37,615 nucleotides of DNA from Planctomycetota bacterium. GTDB lineage: Bacteria > Planctomycetota > Phycisphaerae > UBA1845 > PWPN01. The notes beneath the pieces are model-generated. The model was given only the letters and a program-made list of their open reading frames with translations, was not told where the DNA came from and did no database searches. Below, piece by piece: positions 7,168 through 19,396 of the stretch; positions within the stretch are counted from its first letter, which is position 1; every line of letters starts with the position of its first letter. The translations under genes and the position numbers were made by a program. The stretch is from contig JAKLEZ010000042.1 in assembly GCA_022711465.1 (NCBI GenBank), forward strand, positions 1 to 37,615, written 5' to 3'.

Positions 7168-7622
7168 CGGGCTGGCGAAGGGCGATCAGGATTCGGCACC
7201 GTGGGCAGCGAGGGCATCCCACGAATCCTGTGACGACAGGACATCCAAGAGCGATGCGATCCGATCGAGCTGGACTCCGAGGATTGCGCACCAACTCACC
7301 TTGCTCGGGACGGGTTGTGCATCAACGCACGGCTCGACCACGGGTGGGTCGCAACGGCGGCCTGATGCCCATCTCATCTCGAACAGGGATCTAGGACACT
7401 CGAGTTCGAGGCTTGAGGTCGAGTGGAGGACGCCGATGCGCTGACGGCGAGACGCATGAGCGTTCCTATCGGACGTAAGGGATGGAAAAGCGGTGAAAAG
7501 GGGAAAAAATGTCCTGCCCGGACGTTGCCTTTTGCCGATAACTCGGTTACATAGTTGTGTTATTGGCCCCACCATGTGCCATGGCGCGGCGGATGGCGGG
7601 GTCAAGGAATCGGTGCGGGGCC
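7168..7622. other. intergenic stretch without a supported gene
   Basis: This divergent region lies between the dUTPase promoter and the small rightward gene at 7623. It contains an inverted repeat CACTCGA (7397-7403) / TCGAGTG (7419-7425). A leftward open frame at 7186-7635 (149 codons) has no recognisable domain and would begin inside the opposite gene, so it is not called. No clear rightward promoter was seen. Confidence 0.4.
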
Positions 7623-8075
7623 ATGAACCACCCACAGCGGATGACTCGGACGTTGGCCTGCCTCGTGGCGTCGATGACCATTGGGGCGCTTTGTCTTCAG
7701 ATGATGAAGCCGCATCATCCAGCCCCCCCCACGGCGATGGATCGGCTGATGGCCGTCGACAAGGCCTGGGAGTCGATCCAGGTTGACGCCGAGCCCCTGG
7801 ACAAGACGGTCAATCCCGACCAGTCGCATTTCCTGGTCTACGGCAACGGGGACTGGGAACAGACCGCGAGCTGGGATGCCCGGCGTCCGGTCGGCCCTCG
7901 CCCGGTGGTCAGAATCAGCCTGCTGGCCCCGGCCGGGTCTCGGAAGATCACCCACGCCCAGGACGCCACCACGCGCAAGCTGGTCCACCAACTGCAGAAG
8001 GCTTGCCGCATCGCGGACGAGCGGATCAAGTGGGACAGTACACTGAATCTGCCGCGTCCGCCCGCCGCCAGTTAA
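7623..8075 (+). CDS. small exported or membrane-anchored protein of unknown function
   Basis: The product has 150 residues from ATG 7623; the frame opens further upstream, but this start places a hydrophobic segment (LACLVASMTIGALCL) near the N-terminus, typical of a signal peptide or single anchor. The rest is a small globular domain with protein-like stretches such as SHFLVYGNGDWEQTASWDARRP and RPVVRISLLAP, and a charged helix near the C-terminus (RKLVHQLQKACRIADERIKWD). I do not recognise the family. It probably faces the periplasm. It is 298 bp upstream of the Ser/Thr kinase on the same strand, and that kinase has its own candidate promoter. Confidence 0.6.
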   Translation: MNHPQRMTRTLACLVASMTIGALCLQMMKPHHPAPPTAMDRLMAVDKAWESIQVDAEPLDKTVNPDQSHFLVYGNGDWEQTASWDARRPVGPRPVVRISLLAPAGSRKITHAQDATTRKLVHQLQKACRIADERIKWDSTLNLPRPPAAS

Positions 8076-8254
8076 CCGTGCCCTTCGGTACCGGCCTCAG
8101 ACCAGGGACCATGTCTCCTTTGGTCCTGCGAGCACCCACGTTTCGCGGGGCTCAGCATGCTGCTGCAGACGGCGATTCGGGCCTGATTGCTGGGGTCGGC
8201 AGTCTTTTTGGCCGATCACATGCCGGACGACCTGGACGACCGTTTCAGCACAGG

Positions 8255-8284
8255 TTGACGACGGAGTTGGACAGGTCTTAAAAT
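8255..8284 (+). promoter_or_regulatory. candidate promoter for the kinase-phosphatase genes
   Basis: TTGACG (8255-8260) and TAAAAT (8279-8284) are separated by 18 bp; each matches the sigma70 consensus at five of six positions. It lies about 90 bp upstream of the kinase start and is among the better promoter matches in the window. Confidence 0.5.
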
Positions 8285-8373
8285 GAAATGTGCCGTCCAT
8301 CCGGGGCCCAAGGAGGACCACGAAACGGCTGCCTGGGGCTCCCCACCTCCGGCAAAGACGCGGGAGTTGTTCG

Positions 8374-9243
8374 GTGACTTTCAGGGTACCGGGATATTCC
8401 GTTTACGAGCGCCTCGGCACCGGTGCACGATCGACGATCTGGCTTGTCGCTGATCAGCGAACGGGTGAGCAGTTTGCGCTCAAGCGGGTCACCCGCAAGG
8501 ACAGCCAGGAAGACCGGTATATCGAACAGGCGATCAACGACTACGAGGTGTCCCGCCAGGTCAACCACCCTGTGCTCCGGCGGAGCTTCGAGCTGCGGCG
8601 CGTGCGACGGTTTCTGCAACTCCGCGAGCTGCACATCATCATGGAGCTCGTCGAGGGGCAGACGCTGGAGGACATCGGGCCGATGAAGGCCCACCGCATG
8701 CTCAGCATTTTCATGCGCGTGGCTGAGGGACTTGACGCCCTGCACCAGATGAATTACGTCCACACGGACATCAAGCCGAACAACATCATGGTCACCGACA
8801 CAGGCGAGGTCAAAGTCATCGACTTCGGGCAGAGCTGCCCGATCGGGCATGTCAAGAACCGAATCCAGGGGACGCCGGACTACATTGCGCCGGAGCAGGT
8901 TGAGAAAGGCGTGCCCCTGACTCAGAAGACGGATGTCTTCAATCTGGGCGCGACCATGTACTGGGCGATCACTGGCCGGTCTTTTCCCACGGTGATGCCC
9001 AGCAGCAAGCGCCGGGGCGGAATCGAGTTGAAGACCTCGCGTGAGGTTGTCCTGCCCGAGGATTTGAACCGCAACGTGCCGACGGCGCTCAGCCGGCTGG
9101 TCATGGACTGTTGCGAGGCCAATCCCAAGGACCGGCCCTCGGATATGCAGGAGATCATCCGACGTCTCGGCGTGGCCCAGCACATTATGGACAAGAACGG
9201 GCTGACGTTGACAGGCGCAAGTATCGGCCTGATAAATACTTAG
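8374..9243 (+). CDS. soluble Ser/Thr protein kinase (non-RD)
   Basis: The product has 289 residues from GTG 8374, chosen because CGGGAG lies at a suitable distance and the kinase fold begins at once (YERLGTGARSTIW). The catalytic set is present: Gly-rich loop 14-19, Lys37 (FALKRV), a likely helix-C Glu58, HTDIKPNN at 130-137 with Asp132, DFG at 150-152 and GTPDYIAPEQ in the activation segment. Thr replaces the usual Arg of HRD, making it a non-RD kinase that may not need activation-loop phosphorylation. No membrane segment or extra domain is seen, so it is probably cytosolic. A PPP-type phosphatase gene follows 52 bp later and could oppose it. Substrates are unknown. Confidence 0.9.
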   Translation: MTFRVPGYSVYERLGTGARSTIWLVADQRTGEQFALKRVTRKDSQEDRYIEQAINDYEVSRQVNHPVLRRSFELRRVRRFLQLRELHIIMELVEGQTLEDIGPMKAHRMLSIFMRVAEGLDALHQMNYVHTDIKPNNIMVTDTGEVKVIDFGQSCPIGHVKNRIQGTPDYIAPEQVEKGVPLTQKTDVFNLGATMYWAITGRSFPTVMPSSKRRGGIELKTSREVVLPEDLNRNVPTALSRLVMDCCEANPKDRPSDMQEIIRRLGVAQHIMDKNGLTLTGASIGLINT

Positions 9244-9295
9244 GGCACATCGCGCATTCTGGTCACCTGATGGAGCCGTCTTGCGGGGCTATGGC

Positions 9296-10153
9296 ATGAC
9301 CGTGATTGAATCGGCGATCGACACGCTCAGGCAAGCTGCCGAACTCAACCATCTCGATCCTTACCGTGAAGGGTCGATGCTGAGCTTCTCCGACTACGGC
9401 CAAGTGGTGATGACCGGCGACCTGCATGGCCACCGCAAGAACTTCGAGAAACTCGTGCGGTATTGTCAGCTGGAGACAACGCCGGTGCGGCACGTTCTGC
9501 TTCACGAGATGATCCACGCGGAACCGGAGTCTTTTGGTGCGGCCGATCGGTCGGTCGAGCTGTTGCTCGACGCGGCGAAGTGGAAGACGTTTTTTCCCGA
9601 TCAGGTTCATTTCCTGCAGAGCAACCACGAACTGGCCCAGTTTCAGCGGCACCAGATCACCAAGGGCGGCCGGAGCGTCACCTACGACTTCGAGCGCGGT
9701 GTGGCCGAGGTGCTGGGCAGCAGCGACATTGACGAGGCCATGCGAGCCATCGACGAGTTCATTGCTTCGTTCCCGCTGGCGGCCAGGACGCCCAACCGCC
9801 TGTTCTTTGCCCACTCGCTTCCGGATGCCAATGCCGTCGATGAGTTCGAATGCAATTGCGTGCGTAAGCCGCTTGCCGAGCAGGATCTATCCGAAGGCGG
9901 ATCGGTTTACCAGCTGGTCTGGGGCCGTCGGCACACGCCCGCCCTGCTCGATCGCCTGTCCAAGGCCTATGAAGCCGACATTTTCGTCGTCGGGCACCAG
10001 CCCCAGGAATCCGGTTTTGCCGTGCTGTTCGACCGCCTGATCATTCTGGCCAGCGACCACAACCACGGCGTGTTCCTGCCGGTGGACTGCCGCAAGAAGT
10101 ACACGATCGGTCAGCTTATTGAGCGAATCCGGCCGTTTGTAGCCGTGATGTGA
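9296..10153 (+). CDS. PPP-like metallophosphatase with altered second metal motif
   Basis: The product has 285 residues from ATG 9296. Calcineurin-like metallophosphatase motifs are visible in order: GDLHGH at 41-46 (GDxHG), SNHE at 109-112 (GNHE), FFAHSLPD (the later metal His) and VVGHQP (GH). The second motif of PPP phosphatases, GDxVDRG, should fall near residues 70-76 but reads HEMIHAE, so the bridging Asp is replaced and the metal site must differ. The following PESFGAADRSVELL matches the downstream part of that motif, so the alignment is credible. It follows the Ser/Thr kinase and may dephosphorylate the same targets. It could instead be a nucleotide or other phosphoesterase. PyrK begins seven bases after its stop. 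Confidence 0.8.
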   Translation: MTVIESAIDTLRQAAELNHLDPYREGSMLSFSDYGQVVMTGDLHGHRKNFEKLVRYCQLETTPVRHVLLHEMIHAEPESFGAADRSVELLLDAAKWKTFFPDQVHFLQSNHELAQFQRHQITKGGRSVTYDFERGVAEVLGSSDIDEAMRAIDEFIASFPLAARTPNRLFFAHSLPDANAVDEFECNCVRKPLAEQDLSEGGSVYQLVWGRRHTPALLDRLSKAYEADIFVVGHQPQESGFAVLFDRLIILASDHNHGVFLPVDCRKKYTIGQLIERIRPFVAVM

Positions 10154-10160
10154 GGTATCC

Positions 10161-11075
10161 ATGGCCACTCCAGCCGCCGACGAGCAAGCCCGCAAGGGGG
10201 TATTTGAGGCGCGGGTTTTGTCGAGCTGCCCGATTTGTCGGGAGCACTTCCGCTTGAGGCTGGGAGTCGACGACTTCCCCCAGGCGGAGCCGGGCCAGTT
10301 CGTGCAGATCCTGTGCTCGGCGCCGGACGGGGGGGGCTGTTCGGGCGGTCCGTTGCTTCGCCGCCCGTTCAGCATCGGCGGGATGAGACGGAACGGCCGG
10401 CAGATCGAGTTGGAGATCGTCTACCGGGTGGTGGGTGCTGGGACACGATGGCTATCGAACCTCTCGGAGGGCAATCGCGTGAGCGTACTCGGTCCGCAAG
10501 GCCGTCCGTTCATGCTGGATTCGGATCGTCCTCTCGCCCTGCTGGTGGGTGGTGGCGTGGGACTGCCCCCGATTGTCTGGCTGGCTGAGTCGGTCGCCCG
10601 AACGGGGGGGCAGGCGGTCGCGTTCTGCGGAGCCCGATCGGCGGACTTGCTACCGCTGGCCGTCCACCCCAGCGTGGTGGCTGCCGATGGTGAGCCGAGC
10701 CTCAGCATCGAGGAGTTTGCCCGGCACGGGATCGCCGCCTGCCTGACCACGGACGACGGGACGCTTGGCCTGGGGGGCCGGATCCCCGAGGCGTTGGAGC
10801 GATACCTCGATTCCCACAGGGGCGCGGCCAGCCGGGCAGCCGCCTACACCTGCGGCCCGGAGCCCATGATTCGCGCGGTCGCGCGGGCCTGCGAGTCACG
10901 GGGCATTCCCTGCCAGGTCTGTCTTGAGCGGCTCATGGCCTGCGGCATGGGGACCTGCCAGTCGTGCGTCATTCGCACGCACGATGCGGATGACCCGGAA
11001 GGCTGGGTGTACCGGCTGTGCTGCACCGACGGCCCGGTTTTCGACAGCCGGCAGGTCGTCTGGGCATCGGCTTGA
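10161..11075 (+). CDS. pyrK: dihydroorotate dehydrogenase electron-transfer subunit (PyrK-like)
   Basis: The product has 304 residues. It belongs to the ferredoxin-reductase-like flavoproteins that pass electrons from dihydroorotate oxidation (PyrD, class 1B) to NAD+. Visible features are the FAD-binding RRPFSIGG near residue 70, a pyridine-nucleotide-binding GGGVGLPPIVWLAE region, and the C-terminal [2Fe-2S] cysteines in CLERLMACGMGTCQSC with the later CCTDGP typical of PyrK. No pyrD is present in the window. It starts seven bases after the phosphatase stop, so the two are probably cotranscribed. Related subunits (HydG, SudB types) share the fold, but the Cys pattern favours PyrK. Confidence 0.85.
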   Translation: MATPAADEQARKGVFEARVLSSCPICREHFRLRLGVDDFPQAEPGQFVQILCSAPDGGGCSGGPLLRRPFSIGGMRRNGRQIELEIVYRVVGAGTRWLSNLSEGNRVSVLGPQGRPFMLDSDRPLALLVGGGVGLPPIVWLAESVARTGGQAVAFCGARSADLLPLAVHPSVVAADGEPSLSIEEFARHGIAACLTTDDGTLGLGGRIPEALERYLDSHRGAASRAAAYTCGPEPMIRAVARACESRGIPCQVCLERLMACGMGTCQSCVIRTHDADDPEGWVYRLCCTDGPVFDSRQVVWASA

Positions 11076-11107
11076 CCGCCGGATGCTCCTTTGAATAGAC
11101 TCCCACA

Positions 11108-12490
11108 ATGGATTCAACACAAAGCCCTGCTCCGGTACCGTGCGCGCGTCAGGGAAATGGCGTTTCCTCGAGGCTGCTGCTGCCGTTCATCATGGTGGCG
11201 AGCCTGTTCTTCATCTGGGGTTTCTGCCATGCCATGCTGGACGTGCTCAACAAGCACTTCCAGAACATCCTGCATGTCAGCAAGACGCAGTCGGGCTTTA
11301 TTCAGACGTCGGTGTTCGGGGCGTATTTCCTCATCGCGTTGCCGGCCGCCCTACTCATTCGCCGGATCGGCTACCAGCGGGGGATTCTGCTCGGACTGGT
11401 GATCGTCGCGATCGGAGCGTTCCTGTTCATACCGGCTGGGCTAATCTTCAAGGCGTTCTGGGCCTTTCTCCTGGCTTTGTTCGTTCTTTCCAGCGGCCTG
11501 GCTTGCATTGAGACGGCGGCCAATCCATACGTCACCGTGTTGGGTCCCAAGGATGGCGCCGCGGGCCGCTTGTCCGTCGCTCAGGCCTTCAATTCCGTGG
11601 CGTATATCATTGCCCCCACGGTGGGTGGAGCGCTCATTTTCGGCCAGGGGCAGGTTGCAGGAGCGCCAGCCAATTTCAATTCGCTGGTTGCCCCTTACGT
11701 GGTCCTCGGCGGTGTCGTGCTGGCGGTGTTCGGGGTCTTCTCGTTCATCAAGCTGCCGGCCATCAATGAACAGGACGGCGGTGAGTTCGGGGCGGACGAT
11801 CCCTCTACGCACAAGGCCCCGCTCTACCGTCAACCGCACTTCACTTTTGGCATCGTGACGCAGTTCCTCTACATCGCGGCCCAGGTAGGCGTGAACGCCT
11901 TCGCCGTCAACTACATTCTCGAGAATGCGATCAGCAAGAATACCTCGGGGGCCATGGTGCGTGACCCCCTGTTCAGCTGGTATGGGCAACTCACCCATGC
12001 TGCCACGCCTGAGGCCACCGCCGCGTATGTGGTCACGATCGCGATGGTCCTCTATGCGATCGGGCGATTCTCGGGTGCGGCCATCGCCAGGCTCATCAAG
12101 CCCAACGTCATGCTTGCTCTCTACGGAATCGCCAACACGATCATCATCCTGATCGTCATGATGGACATCAAGCATCTGTCCTGGCGGATACTCCCCTTCT
12201 GCTGGCTATTCATGTCGATCATGTTCCCGTTCATATTCGCGATGAGTTTGCGGAACCTGGGGGAAAAGACGAAGCTCGCCGCGTCGTTCCAGATCATGTC
12301 CATCGTAGGCGGAGCCATCGCCCCGCCGCTCATGGGCTGGCTAGCCGACACCTTCAACAGCATGGCGATCTGTTTCATCCTGCCGCTGATCGGCTTCATC
12401 GCCACGATCATCTACGGCTTCGTGTATCCGAGTCTGTTGGCCAAGTCTGCATCGCAGGGCTCGGCCGGCTTCCCGGTCGTCGCGTCGTAA
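11108..12490 (+). CDS. FHS-family sugar:H+ symporter (FucP-like MFS)
   Basis: The product has 460 residues and about 12 hydrophobic segments. The opening (LFFIWGFCHAMLDVLNKHFQ), the QSGFIQTSVFGAYFL stretch and SGLACIETAANPYVTVLG are hallmarks of the fucose/glucose/galactose:H+ symporter branch of the major facilitator superfamily. The central insert between the two halves (HAATPEATAAYVVTIAMVLY and before) is like that of other planctomycete and Bacteroidetes FHS members. The sugar cannot be told. It begins 32 bp after PyrK on the same strand with only a weak ribosome site. The TAT oxidoreductase about 4 kb downstream may belong to the same sugar economy. Confidence 0.92.
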   Translation: MDSTQSPAPVPCARQGNGVSSRLLLPFIMVASLFFIWGFCHAMLDVLNKHFQNILHVSKTQSGFIQTSVFGAYFLIALPAALLIRRIGYQRGILLGLVIVAIGAFLFIPAGLIFKAFWAFLLALFVLSSGLACIETAANPYVTVLGPKDGAAGRLSVAQAFNSVAYIIAPTVGGALIFGQGQVAGAPANFNSLVAPYVVLGGVVLAVFGVFSFIKLPAINEQDGGEFGADDPSTHKAPLYRQPHFTFGIVTQFLYIAAQVGVNAFAVNYILENAISKNTSGAMVRDPLFSWYGQLTHAATPEATAAYVVTIAMVLYAIGRFSGAAIARLIKPNVMLALYGIANTIIILIVMMDIKHLSWRILPFCWLFMSIMFPFIFAMSLRNLGEKTKLAASFQIMSIVGGAIAPPLMGWLADTFNSMAICFILPLIGFIATIIYGFVYPSLLAKSASQGSAGFPVVAS

Positions 12491-12780
12491 CAGACCGCCC
12501 CCCCCGGGGCCGCACACCCGGTCCAGGGCCCGCGGCGGCGAATCTCATCGCGGCGAACATCCGATGCCCGCGACGATGGCCATGATGCCGCAGCGGCGAT
12601 CTTATCGGTACCGGGCGGGCTCTTCTGCGACGGTTTCTCACGCACACGCTCAAACAAACCGATGCCAGATACGCTGCCTTCATGCAGGGACACCGAGGCA
12701 GCGTAGCGCGATCGTACCGGCCCGGAGTCTCGTGCTGGCGACGAGGATGTCGCCGGACCGACCGAGCGAGTGTATCGTCG
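12491..12780. other. intergenic leader with a strong inverted repeat
   Basis: This 290-bp region lies between the transporter and the large histidine kinase. A perfect 9-bp inverted repeat, TACGCTGCC (12670-12678) with GGCAGCGTA (12697-12705), encloses an 18-bp loop. It could end transcription of the transporter, bind a regulator or structure the kinase leader. No T-tract follows. No good promoter pair was seen. Confidence 0.4.
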
Positions 12781-16638
<3,858 letters not shown>

Positions 16639-16687
16639 AGGTCCGTCCTGCGAGGACGAGGCTATCGCCACGCCCGGGCTTGGCCGG

Positions 16688-16733
16688 TATACTCTCGGCG
16701 AAGCCCCGCTGGTGGCGTCGAGCAAGAAAGGAG
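16688..16733 (+). promoter_or_regulatory. candidate -10 and ribosome site for the TAT oxidoreductase gene
   Basis: TATACT (16688-16693) is a strong -10 match. A -35-like TCGCCA (16665-16670) lies 17 bp upstream and matches four of six consensus positions. AAAGGAG (16727-16733) precedes ATG 16742 and fixes that start. The gene thus appears to have its own promoter after the histidine kinase. Confidence 0.35.
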
Positions 16734-16741
16734 TGTGCATA

Positions 16742-18055
16742 ATGTCGTCCAGCAGACCCGACAGCCGTACCCATTCCAGGAGCCGCCGTGATCTTCTGAA
16801 GATCTCCGCGGCCGGAGCCGCCACGCTGAGCATGGCCAGCCATGTCCACGCCGCGGGTGATGAGACGATTCGCATCGGCATGATTGGCAGTGGCGGCCGG
16901 TGCACCGATGCCGCGGCCCAGAGCATGGCCGCCGGGCGGTACGTGAAGCTGGTCGCGATGTGCGATGTTTTCCACGACAAGGTCCTGAACAGCCGCAAGC
17001 ATCTGAAGGAGAAGTACCCCGAGCAGGTTCAGGTTGACGACGACCACTGCTTTGCCGGGCTTGACGGCTACAAGAAGGTCATCGAGTCGGCTGATCTCGT
17101 GCTGATCGCCTGCGCAAGCAAGTTTCACCCGATGTACAGCGAAGTCGCCTTGCAGGCCGGCAAGCACGTCTTTGTGGAGAAGCCCCACGGGATTGACCCG
17201 GTGGGCGTCAAGCGGATGCGAGCCGCCTGCGAGCTGGCCAAGGAGAAAGGGCTGAGCCTCCTGTCGGGTTTGCAGAGTCGCTGGCACGCCGGCTATCAGG
17301 AGTGCATCAAGCGGATCCACGATGGGGTCATCGGCGACGTTGTCGCCATCCAGTGCATGTTCCTGCGAGCCCCCTACGTGGTGGTGCCCCGGAATCCCCA
17401 ATGGACGGAGATGGAGTACCACTTCCGCAACTGGTACCACTTCTGCTGGCTTTCGGGCGACGACGTGCCCCAGTCGCTGGTCCACAATTTCGACCGGGCC
17501 TCCTGGGCGTTGAAGGAGGAGATGCCGAAATGGGCCTTTGGACTGGCCGGACGCTCGGCGTCCTTCGGCGAGCAATACGGGGACATGTTCGATCACCACG
17601 CGGTGGTTTACGAGTACGATTCGGGTCCTCGAGTCTACGCGCTGTGTCGAACGCAGACTGGAGCCTACGGGAACTTCAGCGACATCGTTATGGGCACCAA
17701 GGGCACCTGCTACCTGGGCGATTGCCGCATCGAGGGGGAGACGAAATGGAAGCACGAGGGGCAGGTGCCGGATCCATGCCTGGTCGAACAGAAGGCGCTG
17801 ATCGAGGCCATCCGCAACCGCAAGCCCATCAACAGCGGCTATCACATGGTCGGCAGCACCATGGCGACGGTTCTCGGCCAGCTGGTCTGCTACGATGGCC
17901 GATCGCACACCATGACCGGCGCGTGGAAATCGCAGTTCAGCCATGGCCCGCTGCCGGAGAAGACCACGCTGGACATGGAGCCGCCGACCAAGCCGGACCG
18001 GAAGACAGGCGAGTATCCGCTACCCCTCCCGGGCGTGACCAAGATGATGGAGTGA
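16742..18055 (+). CDS. TAT-exported Gfo/Idh/MocA family oxidoreductase
   Basis: The product has 437 residues. The N-terminus has a twin-arginine signal (SRRDLLKISAAGAATLSM, cleavage probably after HVHAAG), so it folds with its cofactor in the cytoplasm before export. A Rossmann domain follows (RIGMIGSGGRCTDAA), with the family motif EKPHGIDPVGVK near residue 155 and a C-terminal substrate domain with WYHFCWLSGDD. These NAD(P)-dependent enzymes act on sugars, inositols or glycosides; exported ones are numerous in planctomycetes. The substrate is unknown. It converges on the M24 peptidase, 46 bp away, with no clear terminator in the gap. Confidence 0.92.
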   Translation: MSSSRPDSRTHSRSRRDLLKISAAGAATLSMASHVHAAGDETIRIGMIGSGGRCTDAAAQSMAAGRYVKLVAMCDVFHDKVLNSRKHLKEKYPEQVQVDDDHCFAGLDGYKKVIESADLVLIACASKFHPMYSEVALQAGKHVFVEKPHGIDPVGVKRMRAACELAKEKGLSLLSGLQSRWHAGYQECIKRIHDGVIGDVVAIQCMFLRAPYVVVPRNPQWTEMEYHFRNWYHFCWLSGDDVPQSLVHNFDRASWALKEEMPKWAFGLAGRSASFGEQYGDMFDHHAVVYEYDSGPRVYALCRTQTGAYGNFSDIVMGTKGTCYLGDCRIEGETKWKHEGQVPDPCLVEQKALIEAIRNRKPINSGYHMVGSTMATVLGQLVCYDGRSHTMTGAWKSQFSHGPLPEKTTLDMEPPTKPDRKTGEYPLPLPGVTKMME

Positions 18056-18101
18056 CCCTCAGCGACCCGCCTGCAGCCGTGAGCTGGATGCCGGGACGCG
18101 A

Positions 18102-19376
18102 TCAGACGAGGTAGAACTGGGTCTGGCGAGCGTCGACGACCCTGCAGCCCTCCCGGGTGAAGCTGACGTCCTCTTCCATGTTGAAGCGGAAGGCGTCGGT
18201 CTTCCAGTCGGGCAGCGGTGCCTCGATGGACAGCTCCATGGTGAAGCAGGTGTCGTAATCCAGTTTGACATCCCCCCGCCCCGGGCACTGCTCCTGCTCC
18301 CACGGCAACCCGATCAGCGGACCCGGTTCGTGGAGCAGATGCCCCAGCGAATGCGAGTAGACCTTGGGGTTGGGCACGCCCGCGGCGCGGGCTCGAGCGA
18401 GGATGCGTTGCAGCAGTTGATTGCCGGTCAGTCCGAGGCGGAATTCGCTCATGAAGATATCCTGAAGCCGATTGCATTCCGCCATCAGGCGGCGCAAGCC
18501 GTCCGGAGCGGCCCGCTCACCTTCCCGTAGAACATAAGCCCACTGCTGATGATCGCTGCACATCCCCAGGTAGCGAATACCCACGTCGCAGGCGACGCAG
18601 TCGCCTCGGCGAATCACCCCATCGGCACCGAAAGTCCCGAAGTTGTCCGGTGATTGCCGGAGCGTGAAATAGGGCAGGAATGAAGTCTGCAGGCCCAGAT
18701 CGGCGCAGCCCTGCCAGTAGTACCACCGAAGATCCTCGGGTGTGGTCACGCCGGGCGTGATCCCCTCGCGGGAGTAACAGCGGGCGATGATGTGTCGCCC
18801 GACCTGCACGACATGCCGGAACAAGGGCATCTCTTGCTGGGTCAGGGTGGCCAGCCACCGCGTGCAGGCAATTTCGGCGGAGGTCAACCTTCCCGCGTAT
18901 CCATCAGGCAAGGCCTGAGCCAACTGGCCATACAGGTTGTGGGTCAGGCCGCCGGCCGCCCACTGGATTCGCCCGATATTGACGCCGATTCGTCCGGGAG
19001 CACGCTCGGAGACGATCTTCTTCAAGAGCCGCCACTGTTCCGTCTCACCCCGTCCGGTCCAGGGGCGGAGGTAGAGGTCCTTGGTGTCGACCATGGAGAG
19101 GTTGATTCGTTCGACGCCGGCGTCCGGCCCGCGATCGTGGAAGATCAGGATCTGGAGGATCGGCCACCACGTGTCCATCGGCATCATGGTTGCCAGGAGG
19201 GGATCGGGGTTGTCCTCCTGGCAGAGGATGAGCCACATGTCGATGCCGGCCGCGCGCATGGCCGCGGGCACGAGCGAGTCGAGCCGTTCCCGCAGACAGC
19301 GGTTGAACGCCTCGGTCCGTTGGCGCATGGACAGCACTTGGGGCACCGGTGTCACCGAGGGGGATGGCACAGCCAT
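18102..19376 (-). CDS. M24 family metallopeptidase (Xaa-Pro aminopeptidase-like)
   Basis: The product has 424 residues: a creatinase-type N-terminal domain, then the pita-bread catalytic domain. The metal ligands can be placed: Asp in ACDVGIRYLGMCSD (two acidic residues 11 apart), His in SHSLGHLLHE, Glu in FTMELSIEAP and Glu in MEEDVSF. There is no signal peptide, so it should act in the cytoplasm. The ribosome site is strong (AGGAGGT, 11 bases before ATG). It is the fourth and last gene of the leftward kinase-lipoprotein-metzincin operon, 20 bp after the metzincin. It may trim peptides released by that protease, or be a creatinase- or prolidase-like hydrolase. Confidence 0.88.
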   Translation of the reverse strand: MAVPSPSVTPVPQVLSMRQRTEAFNRCLRERLDSLVPAAMRAAGIDMWLILCQEDNPDPLLATMMPMDTWWPILQILIFHDRGPDAGVERINLSMVDTKDLYLRPWTGRGETEQWRLLKKIVSERAPGRIGVNIGRIQWAAGGLTHNLYGQLAQALPDGYAGRLTSAEIACTRWLATLTQQEMPLFRHVVQVGRHIIARCYSREGITPGVTTPEDLRWYYWQGCADLGLQTSFLPYFTLRQSPDNFGTFGADGVIRRGDCVACDVGIRYLGMCSDHQQWAYVLREGERAAPDGLRRLMAECNRLQDIFMSEFRLGLTGNQLLQRILARARAAGVPNPKVYSHSLGHLLHEPGPLIGLPWEQEQCPGRGDVKLDYDTCFTMELSIEAPLPDWKTDAFRFNMEEDVSFTREGCRVVDARQTQFYLV

Positions 19377-19396
19377 GTTTCGATCGAACCTCCTGG

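Noticed and set aside
7186..7635. 149-codon leftward frame
   Set aside because: No domain or ribosome site was seen, and it begins inside the rightward gene at 7623.
8203..8224. TCGGC...GCCGA inverted repeat with a run of T
   Set aside because: The T run lies in the loop, not after the stem, so it is not a rho-independent terminator.
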